Both the position numbers and the translations under genes were made by a program. Below the pieces are notes generated by a model. It did not search any database, was not told the origin of the DNA, and saw nothing but the letters and a program-made list of their open reading frames with translations. Below are positions 1 through 6,151 of a stretch of 7,768 nucleotides of DNA, in pieces. This stretch comes from Candidatus Caccocola faecipullorum (lineage in GTDB: Bacteria > Synergistota > Synergistia > Synergistales > Synergistaceae), in assembly GCA_018716365.1 (NCBI GenBank), contig DVKA01000163.1, positions 1 through 7,768 of the forward strand. The letters run 5' to 3'. Position 1 is the first letter of the stretch, and every line of letters starts with the position of its first letter.

Positions 1-161
1 CTGCCAACAGGTATGATTATTATATTTCATTCACACAAATTTCTCTATTACATTCATATAAATTTATAAATTTCATTCATACAAATTTATGCATTACATT
101 CCCATGATTTGTAAGATATTGTAGAGCGCATATCATCATGATGTAAAACGTACGGCGGAGC
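1..161. other. AT-rich intergenic stretch beyond the operon terminator
   Basis: This stretch is far richer in A and T than the rest of the window and lies downstream of the citF terminator. I see no credible coding sequence in it; the only open frame is a short minus-strand one that runs through the terminator hairpin. It contains a 23-bp tandem repeat (listed separately) and a 10-bp palindrome, CATCATGATG, at 134-143. It may be the upstream region of a gene beyond the left edge. A TATAAT-like hexamer is present on the minus strand near 19-24, but it has no convincing -35 partner, so I do not call a promoter. Confidence 0.6.
28..119. repeat. 23-bp AT-rich tandem repeat, three clear units plus one decayed
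   Basis: Units begin at 28, 51, 74 and 97, exactly 23 bp apart, and each opens with CATTC. The core CATTCATACAAATTT is nearly intact in the first three units. Units 1 and 3 match at 19 of 23 positions; the fourth keeps CATTC and a partial ATGATTT. There are no unique spacers, so this is not a CRISPR array. The 23-bp spacing is close to two helical turns, which would suit repeated protein sites or intrinsic bending, but the role is unknown. Confidence 0.7.
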
Positions 162-197
162 ACAAACAAAGCGCCCCTTTCGGGGCGCTTTGTTTGT
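162..197 (-). terminator. Intrinsic terminator of the citrate lyase operon
   Basis: A perfect 16-bp inverted repeat (162-177 with 182-197) encloses a 4-nt loop. On the minus-strand transcript the loop is GAAA, a stable GNRA tetraloop. The GC core GCGCCCC/GGGGCGC is followed by TTTGTTTGT, a U-rich tail that pairs with the A-rich 5' arm. It begins about 45 nt after the citF stop codon, which fits the end of the operon. The A/U-rich flanks are symmetrical, so it might also stop transcription arriving from the left. Confidence 0.93.
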
Positions 198-241
198 ATT
201 GTTATATTGCTGTATTGCTGCGGCTATGTTGTTCGCTGTTT

Positions 242-1789
242 TTACTTTTTCAGCTGCCGTACTACGTCTATGACGGTGCCGTCGCGCCATTCGACTACTC
301 CGACTATTCTGTCGGTGGTGGCTACGGGGTCGGTCGGGCCGGACATTTTTCTGGCTCTCGCCGCAAGTTCGTCCATCGGGACGACGGGGAGGCCTTTGAC
401 GGCGCTTACCGCGTCGAGGAGGTCTTTGCGGCGCGGGTTGATGGTTATGCCGTATTCGGTGACTATGGCGTCTATTACTTCGCCCGGCGTCGTTACGCTG
501 TATACTCTGTCGGTGACGCAGGGGATGCGGCCGCGGAGGAGCGGCTGCGCTATTATGGTGAGTTTGGCTCCGGCAGCCGTATCCTGGTGTCCGCCTGTGC
601 CGTGGAGGAGCGCTCCGTCGGCTTCGGTGTTGACGTTGGCGTTGAAGTCGGTGTCTACTTCCGTGGCGCCGAGGATTACTACGTCGAGCATGTTGACTGC
701 GGCTCCGCAGTTCCAGGGGTTGGCGTACCAGTCTGCCGAGATTTCTATGTGGTTGGGGTTTTCCGCTATGGAGCGTACGGCGTCGAGGTCGAATGACTGG
801 ACGTCCATGAGTTTGCCGACGAGCCCTTCTTTGAGGAGTTCAACGAAGTAGCCGGTGATTCCTCCGAGGCCGAATCCGCCTTTGATGCCTTTGCGTATCA
901 TGGCTTCTTTCATGAAGGCTGTTACCGCGAGGGGTATGCCGCCGGCTCCGGTCTGGAAGGATATGCCGTCTTTGAAGTAGGGGCTGGCTTCTATGAGCTG
1001 GGCCGCGTATTTGGATATGAGGAGGCGGAGCGGGTCGCGCGTGACTTTGGTGGTGCCGGAGACGATTCCCGCTGGGTCGCCTATCGACGGTACTTCGACG
1101 ACTATGTCGGCTTTGGTCTGCGGTATGGAGACGGGCGCGGCGGGGTAGGCTACGAGGTTGTCGGTGACTGCTATGACTGTGTCGGCGTAGTCGGCGTCTG
1201 TGTAGGCGTAGCCGAGCGAGCCGCAGGCGGATTTGCCTATGGTGCCGCAGATGTTGCCGCAGCAGTCGGCTGTGGGCGCGGCTATGAAGGCTACGTCTAT
1301 GTGTACGTCGCCCGCCATGACGGCGCGGGGGCGTCCGCCGTGGCTCCTGAGGACTACTGGGACTCCCATGCCGCCTTCGGAGACGAGCTGGCCTATTGGG
1401 CCGTTGACGGAGCCCATGATTTTTGTTACTACTCCGCTTTTGATGTGGTCTATTACTTTTTTGTGGACGCCGAAGAGCGCGGTCGGGAAGAGGGTGAGGT
1501 CTTTGATTCCGAGTTCCGCGCAGGCGTCGAGGACCATGTTTACTACGTAGTCGCCGTTTCTGAGGTGGTGGTGGAACGATATGGTCATTCCGCTTTTGAG
1601 GCCGCTGGCTTTTATGGCGTCTTTGAGGGAGGGCGCTACTTTGTTCGTTCTGTCGTTGTTGAAGCAGCGGAGTTTGGCTCCGGCTATGCGGCCTTCGGGT
1701 TTTCTTGCGAATGCGCCTTCAAAGTGGCGGACTTTGCCGTAGCCTTCTATGTAGTCGGGTATCTCGCGTTTTACTGCGTTGACTGTCAT
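242..1789 (-). CDS. citF: Citrate lyase alpha subunit (citrate:acetyl-ACP transferase), CitF
   Basis: Alpha subunit of the ATP-independent cytoplasmic citrate lyase complex. It swaps the acetyl group on the CitD acyl carrier for citrate, giving citryl-ACP and acetate. The product is 515 aa, close to enterobacterial CitF (about 510). By eye it matches that family along its whole length: a SFHH...GDYVVNMVLD block near residues 80-100, SACGSLGYA, GFGLGGITG, VQSFD, NPNHIEIS, RGRIP, and a C-terminal RDGTVIDVV. The open frame extends upstream across citE, but the start at 1789 is chosen because family similarity begins there and an AGGAGG lies 7 nt before it. It is the last gene before the terminator. 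Of its 29 lysine codons 28 are AAA, unlike the upstream genes. A citramalate lyase alpha subunit would look very similar and is the main alternative. Confidence 0.95.
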   Translation of the reverse strand: MTVNAVKREIPDYIEGYGKVRHFEGAFARKPEGRIAGAKLRCFNNDRTNKVAPSLKDAIKASGLKSGMTISFHHHLRNGDYVVNMVLDACAELGIKDLTLFPTALFGVHKKVIDHIKSGVVTKIMGSVNGPIGQLVSEGGMGVPVVLRSHGGRPRAVMAGDVHIDVAFIAAPTADCCGNICGTIGKSACGSLGYAYTDADYADTVIAVTDNLVAYPAAPVSIPQTKADIVVEVPSIGDPAGIVSGTTKVTRDPLRLLISKYAAQLIEASPYFKDGISFQTGAGGIPLAVTAFMKEAMIRKGIKGGFGLGGITGYFVELLKEGLVGKLMDVQSFDLDAVRSIAENPNHIEISADWYANPWNCGAAVNMLDVVILGATEVDTDFNANVNTEADGALLHGTGGHQDTAAGAKLTIIAQPLLRGRIPCVTDRVYSVTTPGEVIDAIVTEYGITINPRRKDLLDAVSAVKGLPVVPMDELAARARKMSGPTDPVATTDRIVGVVEWRDGTVIDVVRQLKK

Positions 1790-1796
1790 GGCTGTT

Positions 1797-1802
1797 CCTC
1801 CT
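1797..1802 (-). promoter_or_regulatory. citF ribosome binding site overlapping the citE stop codon
   Basis: AGGAGG lies 7 nt before the citF ATG and shares two bases with the citE TAG stop (reading TAGGAGG). A ribosome ending citE would sit on the citF initiation site, so translational coupling is likely. The site also decides the citF start within a much longer open frame. Confidence 0.9.
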
Positions 1803-2661
1803 ATGCGAGTCCCGCGCGGATGAGCGTGTATTCCGCTCTTTTGACTACGGGGACGTCGACCATTTTGCCGTCGACGGAGACGGCTCCCTGTCCGCGCGCC
1901 GCGGCTTCTTTGGCGGCCGCGATTATTTTCTGGGCCTTGGCTATTTCGGCTTCGGTCGGGTTGAATACGTCGTGGACTATGGCTATCTGGTTGGGGTGGA
2001 TTACCGATTTGCCGGCGAATCCGAGCTGTTTGATGAATTCGGCTTCTTTTCTGAGGCCGGCGTCGTCTGTGACGCGGGAGAATACTGTGTCGAGGGGGTC
2101 TACTCCCGCCGCGCGCGCGGCGAAGACGAGCATGCGGCGCGCCCATTCGAGTTCTGTGCCGTCGGCTGAGCGTTCTGTGCGGAGGTCGGCGCGGAGGTCT
2201 TCTCCTCCGGGGATTATGGCGGCTACGCGCGGCGAGGCTGTCGCTATGTCGTAGGCGTTCCATATGCCTTTTGCTGTTTCGAGGAGGCAGAAGAGTTTGA
2301 GTTTGCCCTGGGGGATTCCGTTTTTGTCTTCGAGTATGGAGAGTTCTTCGTCGAGGATTTTTACGGTTTCGGGTCCGTCTACTTTAGGGGCGCGGATTCC
2401 GTCGAGGCGTTTCATTGGGACTACGGCGGCGAGGTCGTCGCGCCAGTATTCGGTGTCTACTCCGTTGATTCTGACTGTCACTTCGCAGTTTCCGAATTCG
2501 CCCTGTTCGAGGTATTTGGAGACGAGGATGCGCGCCGTGTCTTTTTCTGACATGGCGACTGCGTCTTCAAGGTCGAGTATCACGCCGTCCGAGCCGAAGA
2601 GCCAGCCACGCGTGAGCATGTTCGGGTTGTTGCCGGGGAGGTACAGCATTGTGCGGCGCAT
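1801..2661 (-). CDS. citE: Citrate lyase beta subunit (citryl-ACP lyase), CitE
   Basis: The lyase subunit, which splits citryl-ACP into oxaloacetate and acetyl-ACP; a Mg-dependent TIM-barrel of the HpcH/HpaI-CitE family. The product is 286 aa. Visible motifs are RRTMLYLPG at residues 2-10, DLEDAV (30-35), which supplies acidic metal-site residues, VRING (63-67), LLETAKG (126-132), GGEDL (152-156), RTERSADGTELEWAR (161-175), GKSVIHPNQI (217-226) and GKMVDVPVV (265-273). The RTERS..GTEL block is that of true citrate lyase CitE rather than of stand-alone CitE-like lyases. Its ATG follows the citD TAA with no gap, and its ribosome binding site is only a weak GGGGGCG inside citD, so coupling to citD is likely. 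Lysine codons are AAA in 16 of 17 cases. Citramalate lyase beta cannot be excluded. Confidence 0.95.
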   Translation of the reverse strand: MRRTMLYLPGNNPNMLTRGWLFGSDGVILDLEDAVAMSEKDTARILVSKYLEQGEFGNCEVTVRINGVDTEYWRDDLAAVVPMKRLDGIRAPKVDGPETVKILDEELSILEDKNGIPQGKLKLFCLLETAKGIWNAYDIATASPRVAAIIPGGEDLRADLRTERSADGTELEWARRMLVFAARAAGVDPLDTVFSRVTDDAGLRKEAEFIKQLGFAGKSVIHPNQIAIVHDVFNPTEAEIAKAQKIIAAAKEAAARGQGAVSVDGKMVDVPVVKRAEYTLIRAGLA

Positions 2662-2928
2662 TTATTTCGCCCCCTTGAGTCTTTTGTATGCGGCTTCTAC
2701 GCGCGCGCCGAGGACTATGTCGAGCGCGCCGTTGTCCTGTACTGTGACGTTGAGGTCCGCCGCTCCAAGCGCGGCGAGGGTTTCTCTTATTTTCTTTTCC
2801 ATCGCGCTTGTGAAGCGCGCGGCGCTCGCTCCGCTTATTTCTATGCCGACGCCGGCTCCCGCAGGCGCCTCTTCAAGCGTTACGAGGCAGTCCATCGATT
2901 CCAGCGTTCCCGCCTGCGATGTCTTCAT
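2662..2928 (-). CDS. citD: Citrate lyase gamma subunit (acyl carrier protein), CitD
   Basis: Small acyl carrier protein of citrate lyase, 88 aa with the start chosen here. Ser11 in AGTLESMD aligns with the serine that carries the phosphoribosyl-dephospho-CoA prosthetic group in known CitD proteins; the acetyl and citryl groups ride on it between CitF and CitE. The C-terminal half has the family block DNGALDIVLGARVEA (residues 65-79). An upstream in-frame ATG at 2961 would add 11 residues, but those codons include the AAGGAGG ribosome binding site, and known CitD proteins begin close to the MKTSQAGTLES position. The gene abuts citE directly and follows a 102-nt gap after the dehydrogenase gene. 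Lysine codons are a mix of AAA and AAG, unlike citE and citF. Confidence 0.93.
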   Translation of the reverse strand: MKTSQAGTLESMDCLVTLEEAPAGAGVGIEISGASAARFTSAMEKKIRETLAALGAADLNVTVQDNGALDIVLGARVEAAYKRLKGAK

Positions 2929-2936
2929 TGGTTTTT

Positions 2937-2943
2937 CCTCCTT
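2937..2943 (-). promoter_or_regulatory. citD ribosome binding site fixing the start codon
   Basis: AAGGAGG lies 8 nt before the ATG at 2928. It sits inside the reading frame that would result from the upstream ATG at 2961, which argues against that longer start. Confidence 0.85.
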
Positions 2944-2956
2944 ACGAAGTAAAAGT

Positions 2957-2990
2957 GGCACGCCGGTCCCGAATTTACGGAAGGCGCGCC
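2957..2990 (-). promoter_or_regulatory. Intercistronic RNA hairpin before citD, possible attenuator
   Basis: The minus-strand RNA can fold GGCGCGCC (2990-2983) with GGCGTGCC (2964-2957), an inner TTCCG/CGGGA stem, a 6-nt AT-rich loop and a 2-nt CC bulge. The two non-Watson-Crick positions are G-U wobbles in this strand's RNA but would be A-C mismatches in the opposite strand, which favours a role in the operon transcript. ACTTTTAC follows the stem, a weak U-run. It may act as a partial terminator or protect an mRNA end. Function is inferred. Confidence 0.5.
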
Positions 2991-3030
2991 GCTTCGTTCA
3001 TTTATCCGTTATTCCGCGCGCTTGCGCCGT

Positions 3031-4302
3031 TTAGTCGTCGAAGCCTACGAGCGACGCTTCGTCCCACGCGCACATCTCGTGGACTTTTTTCTTGGCGGCT
3101 TCGAGCTTTTCACCCGTGAAGGCCGGATTGATCTTCTGCGCTATCGCGGCGGCCATGTCGATGGTCGAGGCGGCGTTCTTCTCCCAGTCAGGGTCTCCGC
3201 GGAAGTCGCGCAACACGTCGTAGGTGAGCGTGCCGGGCTTGCTTTCGACGAGGACTTCGCCGAGCGCCTTCTCTATCTTCTGGGCCGCTTCGTCGAGGCC
3301 GAGGTATTCGAGCATCATTTTGCAGGTGAGGATCATCGCGCTCGGGTTGACCTTGTACTGGTGAGCGTACTTCGGAACGGATCCGCTCGACGGCTCGAAG
3401 AGCGCGGCGTTCTTTCCGATGTTGCCGGAGGGCGCGAAGCCGAGGCCGCCGGTGAGCTGCGACGCTTCGTCGGAGAGTATGTCGCCGAAGACGTTGGAGG
3501 CGACGACTACGCTGTAATCCTGCGGGTTCTTGATGAGCCACATCGCGGTCGCGTCGGCGTTCTCTTCGATTCCCTTGATGCCGTACTGCTCGTATTCTTT
3601 GGCGATTTCAAGGAAGATGCGCTTCATCATGCCGTCTGTCTGGCGGATGACGTTGGCCTTGTTGCAGCAGTGGACGGTCTTGCGTCCGGTCGCCTTCGCA
3701 TATTCGAAAGCGGCGCGGATGATGCGGGTGCAGCCCTCTTCGGAGAAGACGCGCCACGAAACGGCTATCTCGCCCTTGCCTTCGCGGAAGCGGTCCATGC
3801 CTTTGTGAAGGTCGAACATCTCTTTCGGGAGTGGGAAGAATTCTACGGCGGCGTAGAGGTCTTCGGTGTTCTCACGGAACATTACGATGTCGATGTTCGG
3901 GTTCTTCGCGAGCGGCGTGCCGATGCCGGGCAGGGTCTTCGCGGGGCGGAGGTTGATGTAGAGGTCGAAGAGCTGGCGCATCTGGAGTATCGCGGACTTG
4001 AAGCCCTTGACGCCGGCCTTCGATGTGATGGCCGCCATTATCGTCGCGTCGGTCTCTTCGATGGATTTTATCGTCTCGGGGGGAACGGTGTTGCAGCGCG
4101 GGTCGCCTTCGCCGAATTTCTTATTCGACTTCTCCCACATGCACCAGCCGAGGTCGGCGCGATGCCAGTTGATGGGCAGGTCGAGGGATTCGAGGACGAG
4201 CAGCGCGCCCTCCATCATGTCGAAGCCGGAATCGTCTCCCGCCATGTAGGTTACGTCGTAGCGGTCTTTCTTTGCCTTAACTCTCATAATGTTCTCTGCC
4301 AT
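3031..4302 (-). CDS. Isocitrate dehydrogenase-like beta-decarboxylating dehydrogenase, NADP-type signature
   Basis: Member of the isocitrate/isopropylmalate dehydrogenase family, 423 aa, which oxidatively decarboxylates a 2-hydroxy diacid with a metal ion and NAD(P). Compared from memory with E. coli Icd, the key residues keep the same spacing in several blocks: S103, R109, R119, R143 and Y150 match S113, R119, R129, R153 and Y160; K215 matches K230; D250, D274 and D278 match D283, D307 and D311. The NADP-selecting set is also present: K311, Y312, V318, Y361 and R365 for K344, Y345, V351, Y391 and R395. Two positions differ: Ile105 replaces the substrate-binding Asn115, and Ser306 replaces the usual His of the HG(T/S)AP motif. 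Its start has AGGAGG 7 nt upstream. Position between hydro-lyases and citrate lyase favours isocitrate as substrate; an isopropylmalate- or homoisocitrate-like acid remains possible. Confidence 0.88.
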   Translation of the reverse strand: MAENIMRVKAKKDRYDVTYMAGDDSGFDMMEGALLVLESLDLPINWHRADLGWCMWEKSNKKFGEGDPRCNTVPPETIKSIEETDATIMAAITSKAGVKGFKSAILQMRQLFDLYINLRPAKTLPGIGTPLAKNPNIDIVMFRENTEDLYAAVEFFPLPKEMFDLHKGMDRFREGKGEIAVSWRVFSEEGCTRIIRAAFEYAKATGRKTVHCCNKANVIRQTDGMMKRIFLEIAKEYEQYGIKGIEENADATAMWLIKNPQDYSVVVASNVFGDILSDEASQLTGGLGFAPSGNIGKNAALFEPSSGSVPKYAHQYKVNPSAMILTCKMMLEYLGLDEAAQKIEKALGEVLVESKPGTLTYDVLRDFRGDPDWEKNAASTIDMAAAIAQKINPAFTGEKLEAAKKKVHEMCAWDEASLVGFDD

Positions 4303-4309
4303 GTCTGTT

Positions 4310-4315
4310 CCTCCT
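4310..4315 (-). promoter_or_regulatory. Dehydrogenase ribosome binding site fixing the start
   Basis: AGGAGG lies 7 nt before the ATG at 4302. This supports that start over the second in-frame ATG five codons further on (MRVKAKK). Confidence 0.85.
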
Positions 4316-4336
4316 GTGCTTTTCTCTTTTTTTAAA

Positions 4337-4362
4337 GCGCGCCGTCCGCTCGGGCGGCGCGC
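4337..4362 (-). promoter_or_regulatory. Intercistronic GC-rich hairpin before the dehydrogenase gene
   Basis: GCGCGCCG and CGGCGCGC form a perfect 8-bp stem, with two further C-G pairs after a C-A mismatch and a GAGC loop. On the minus strand it is followed by only TTT and then an A-run, so it is a poor terminator. It fills most of the 73-nt gap between the second LeuD-like gene and the dehydrogenase gene. It may tune expression or stabilise processed mRNA. Confidence 0.45.
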
Positions 4363-4375
4363 GCCGCTTCCGTTT

Positions 4376-4870
4376 TTACGCTAAGCCGAGCTCTTTCTTG
4401 ACGTGCGGGATGAGTCCGCCGTCGTTGATGAGCCCCTGTACGAATTCAGGATAGGGCGGGAAGGGGTATTCCTTGCCGTTCGCAATGATGACGCCGCGCT
4501 GGAAGTCGACTTCGACTTCGTCTCCGGCCTGTATAGCGTCCACCGCGTCGGGGCAGATGATGATGGGAAGCCCTTCGTTGAAGCAGTTGCGGTAGTATAT
4601 ACGCGCAAAGCTCTTCGCTATTATCGCTGCGATTCCGCGCTCCTTGAGGCAGCTGACCGCCTGCTCGCGGCTGGAGCCGCAGCCCCAGTTCTTTCCGCCG
4701 ACGATGATGTCTCCGGCCTTCGCGTTCTTCGTGAATTCAGGATCGAGATCTTCGCAGGCGACCTTCGCCATCTCGGAACGTTCCTTGATGGTGTATGTAT
4801 ATTTTCCAGGGAATATTACGTCTGTGTTGACGTCGTCACCGTATTTCCAGACTTTGCCTTTTACCGACAT
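4376..4870 (-). CDS. LeuD-type hydro-lyase small subunit (second pair)
   Basis: Small (swivel-domain) subunit of an aconitase-superfamily hydro-lyase, 164 aa, a normal LeuD-like length for this short form. It shows the family opening GDDVNTDVI (residues 11-19), the substrate-loop region FPGKYTYT (20-27), GGKNWGCGSSREQAV (58-72), which helps form the active site, and AKSFARIYYRNCFNEGLPI (85-103). The loop reads YTYT where isopropylmalate, homoaconitase and related enzymes have YLxx, so the substrate cannot be read off; isocitrate/citrate, homoaconitate or a methylated malate are all possible. The gene starts 1 nt after the stop of its large-subunit partner, with GGGAGG inside that gene, so translation is probably coupled. 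A 73-nt gap with a hairpin follows. It could be annotated as leuD; I leave the symbol empty because leucine synthesis is not indicated by the neighbours. Confidence 0.9.
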   Translation of the reverse strand: MSVKGKVWKYGDDVNTDVIFPGKYTYTIKERSEMAKVACEDLDPEFTKNAKAGDIIVGGKNWGCGSSREQAVSCLKERGIAAIIAKSFARIYYRNCFNEGLPIIICPDAVDAIQAGDEVEVDFQRGVIIANGKEYPFPPYPEFVQGLINDGGLIPHVKKELGLA

Positions 4871-4871
4871 A

Positions 4872-6128
4872 TTAAAGCGCCTCCCTCGGGTCAGCTATTT
4901 CGCCCTTTATCGCCGACGCCGCGACTGTCATCGGGCTGGCGAGGTAGATGAAGCTCTCTTTGTCTCCCATGCGTCCCTTGAAGTTCCTGTTCGCCGTGCT
5001 TATCGCGGCTTCGCCGGGGGCGAGGATTCCTTCGTGGTTGCCCATGCAGGGGCCGCAGCCCGGGTTGCATATTACGCATCCCGCGTCGAGGAAGATGTCG
5101 AAAAGCCCTTCCTTCATCGCCTGACGGTAGACTATCCACGAAGCCGGTATGACGACCGTGCGGACGGCGACTTTCTTGCCCTTGAGGATTCCGGCGGCGA
5201 GACGCAGGTCTTCGATACGCCCATTCGTGCAGGAGCCGAGGAACGCCTCGTGTATCTTCGTGCCCTTGACCTCTTCGATAGGAGCATAGTTGTCGACTTT
5301 GTGCGGCTTTGCGACGCCCGGCTCGATGTCGCCGAGGTCGTAGTGGAATTCTTTCGCATAGACCGCGTCTTCGTCGGCCCAGATGCATTCCCAGCGGTCG
5401 CACTTCTCTTTGCCCTTTATCGCGTCGAGCACCTTCTGGTCGGGCTTGCAGACGGCGTTTTTCGCGCCGAACTCGATGCCCATGTTGCAGAGCGTCATGC
5501 GCTCGGCTATGCTCATGTTTTCGATGCCTTCGCCGTGGAATTCGACGCTCATGTAGTCGGCTCCGTCGGCGCGCACGTCTCCGATGAATTTAAGGATGAA
5601 ATCCTTTGCAGAGACGCCGGGCTTGAATTTGCCGGTGACGACGACCTTCATGCTTTCCGGCACCTTGAACCAGATTTTGCCGGTCGCCCAGACCGCCGCC
5701 ATCTCGCTGCGTCCGATTCCGGTCGAGAAGGCTCCGTAAGCTCCGTAGGTACAGGTGTGGCTGTCGCTGCCGACCATCACGAGGCCCGGGAGCGCGTAGC
5801 CCTCTTCGCACATCTTCTGGTGGCAGACGCCGCCTTCGCTCTTCACGTCGTAGAAGTTCGGGATGCCCTGCTCCGCTACGAACTCGCGCACTTCCTTGTG
5901 GTTGACCGCGTGGTCGCTCGACGGCGCAGGAACGGCGTGGTCGAGTATGAAGCATATACGCTCGGGATACTTTACGTTCTTGACACCGATTTTCTTAAAG
6001 GTTCTTGCAATCGGAGCGCCGTTGTCGTGGCTCATGCACCAGTCCGGTTCAACGGTGACGACCTGGTTCGCAGTCACTTCGTATCCGGCAGCCCTGCCCA
6101 GAACCTTTTCAGCGAATGTCTTCCCCAT
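4872..6128 (-). CDS. LeuC-type hydro-lyase large subunit (second pair), 4Fe-4S
   Basis: Large catalytic subunit of a LeuC/aconitase-family dehydratase-hydratase, 418 aa, matching the compact LeuC/homoaconitase form. The three iron-sulfur ligands are visible as Cys300 in GSCTNGR and Cys358/Cys361 in NPGCGPC. SDSHTCTYGAYGAF (121-134) and GGVCHQ (99-104) carry the conserved active-site Asp-Ser-His and His. Near the C-terminus are STANRNFKGRMG (377-388) and YLASPM (395-400). The start at 6128 has AAGGAGG 8 nt upstream. With the next gene it should form a heterodimer or heterotetramer that interconverts hydroxy-tricarboxylic or dicarboxylic acids through an unsaturated intermediate. Between a dehydrogenase and citrate lyase, an aconitase role (citrate to isocitrate) is the simplest inference. 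Isopropylmalate isomerase, homoaconitase, dimethylmalate dehydratase or mesaconase are alternatives. Confidence 0.92.
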   Translation of the reverse strand: MGKTFAEKVLGRAAGYEVTANQVVTVEPDWCMSHDNGAPIARTFKKIGVKNVKYPERICFILDHAVPAPSSDHAVNHKEVREFVAEQGIPNFYDVKSEGGVCHQKMCEEGYALPGLVMVGSDSHTCTYGAYGAFSTGIGRSEMAAVWATGKIWFKVPESMKVVVTGKFKPGVSAKDFILKFIGDVRADGADYMSVEFHGEGIENMSIAERMTLCNMGIEFGAKNAVCKPDQKVLDAIKGKEKCDRWECIWADEDAVYAKEFHYDLGDIEPGVAKPHKVDNYAPIEEVKGTKIHEAFLGSCTNGRIEDLRLAAGILKGKKVAVRTVVIPASWIVYRQAMKEGLFDIFLDAGCVICNPGCGPCMGNHEGILAPGEAAISTANRNFKGRMGDKESFIYLASPMTVAASAIKGEIADPREAL

Positions 6129-6151
6129 TTTCGTCTCCTCCTTCAGAGCGG

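Noticed and set aside
28..119. CRISPR array
   Set aside because: Units are contiguous with no unique spacers and the repeats diverge.
205..220. Direct repeat TATTGCTG TATTGCTG just after citF
   Set aside because: Two 8-bp copies only, between a stop codon and a terminator; explainable by chance or slippage.
87..290. Minus-strand open frame of 67 codons at the left end
   Set aside because: It overlaps the end of citF and runs through the terminator hairpin; no family resemblance.
1790..2263. Upstream extension of the citF reading frame by 158 codons
   Set aside because: It overlaps citE out of frame, is rich in Arg and Pro as shadows are, and a good ribosome binding site and family similarity place the start at 1789.
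3022..4335. Plus-strand open frame of 437 codons opposite the dehydrogenase gene
   Set aside because: It is the antisense shadow of a gene with clear family motifs; its translation is low-complexity with no recognisable domain, as expected from GC-biased third positions.
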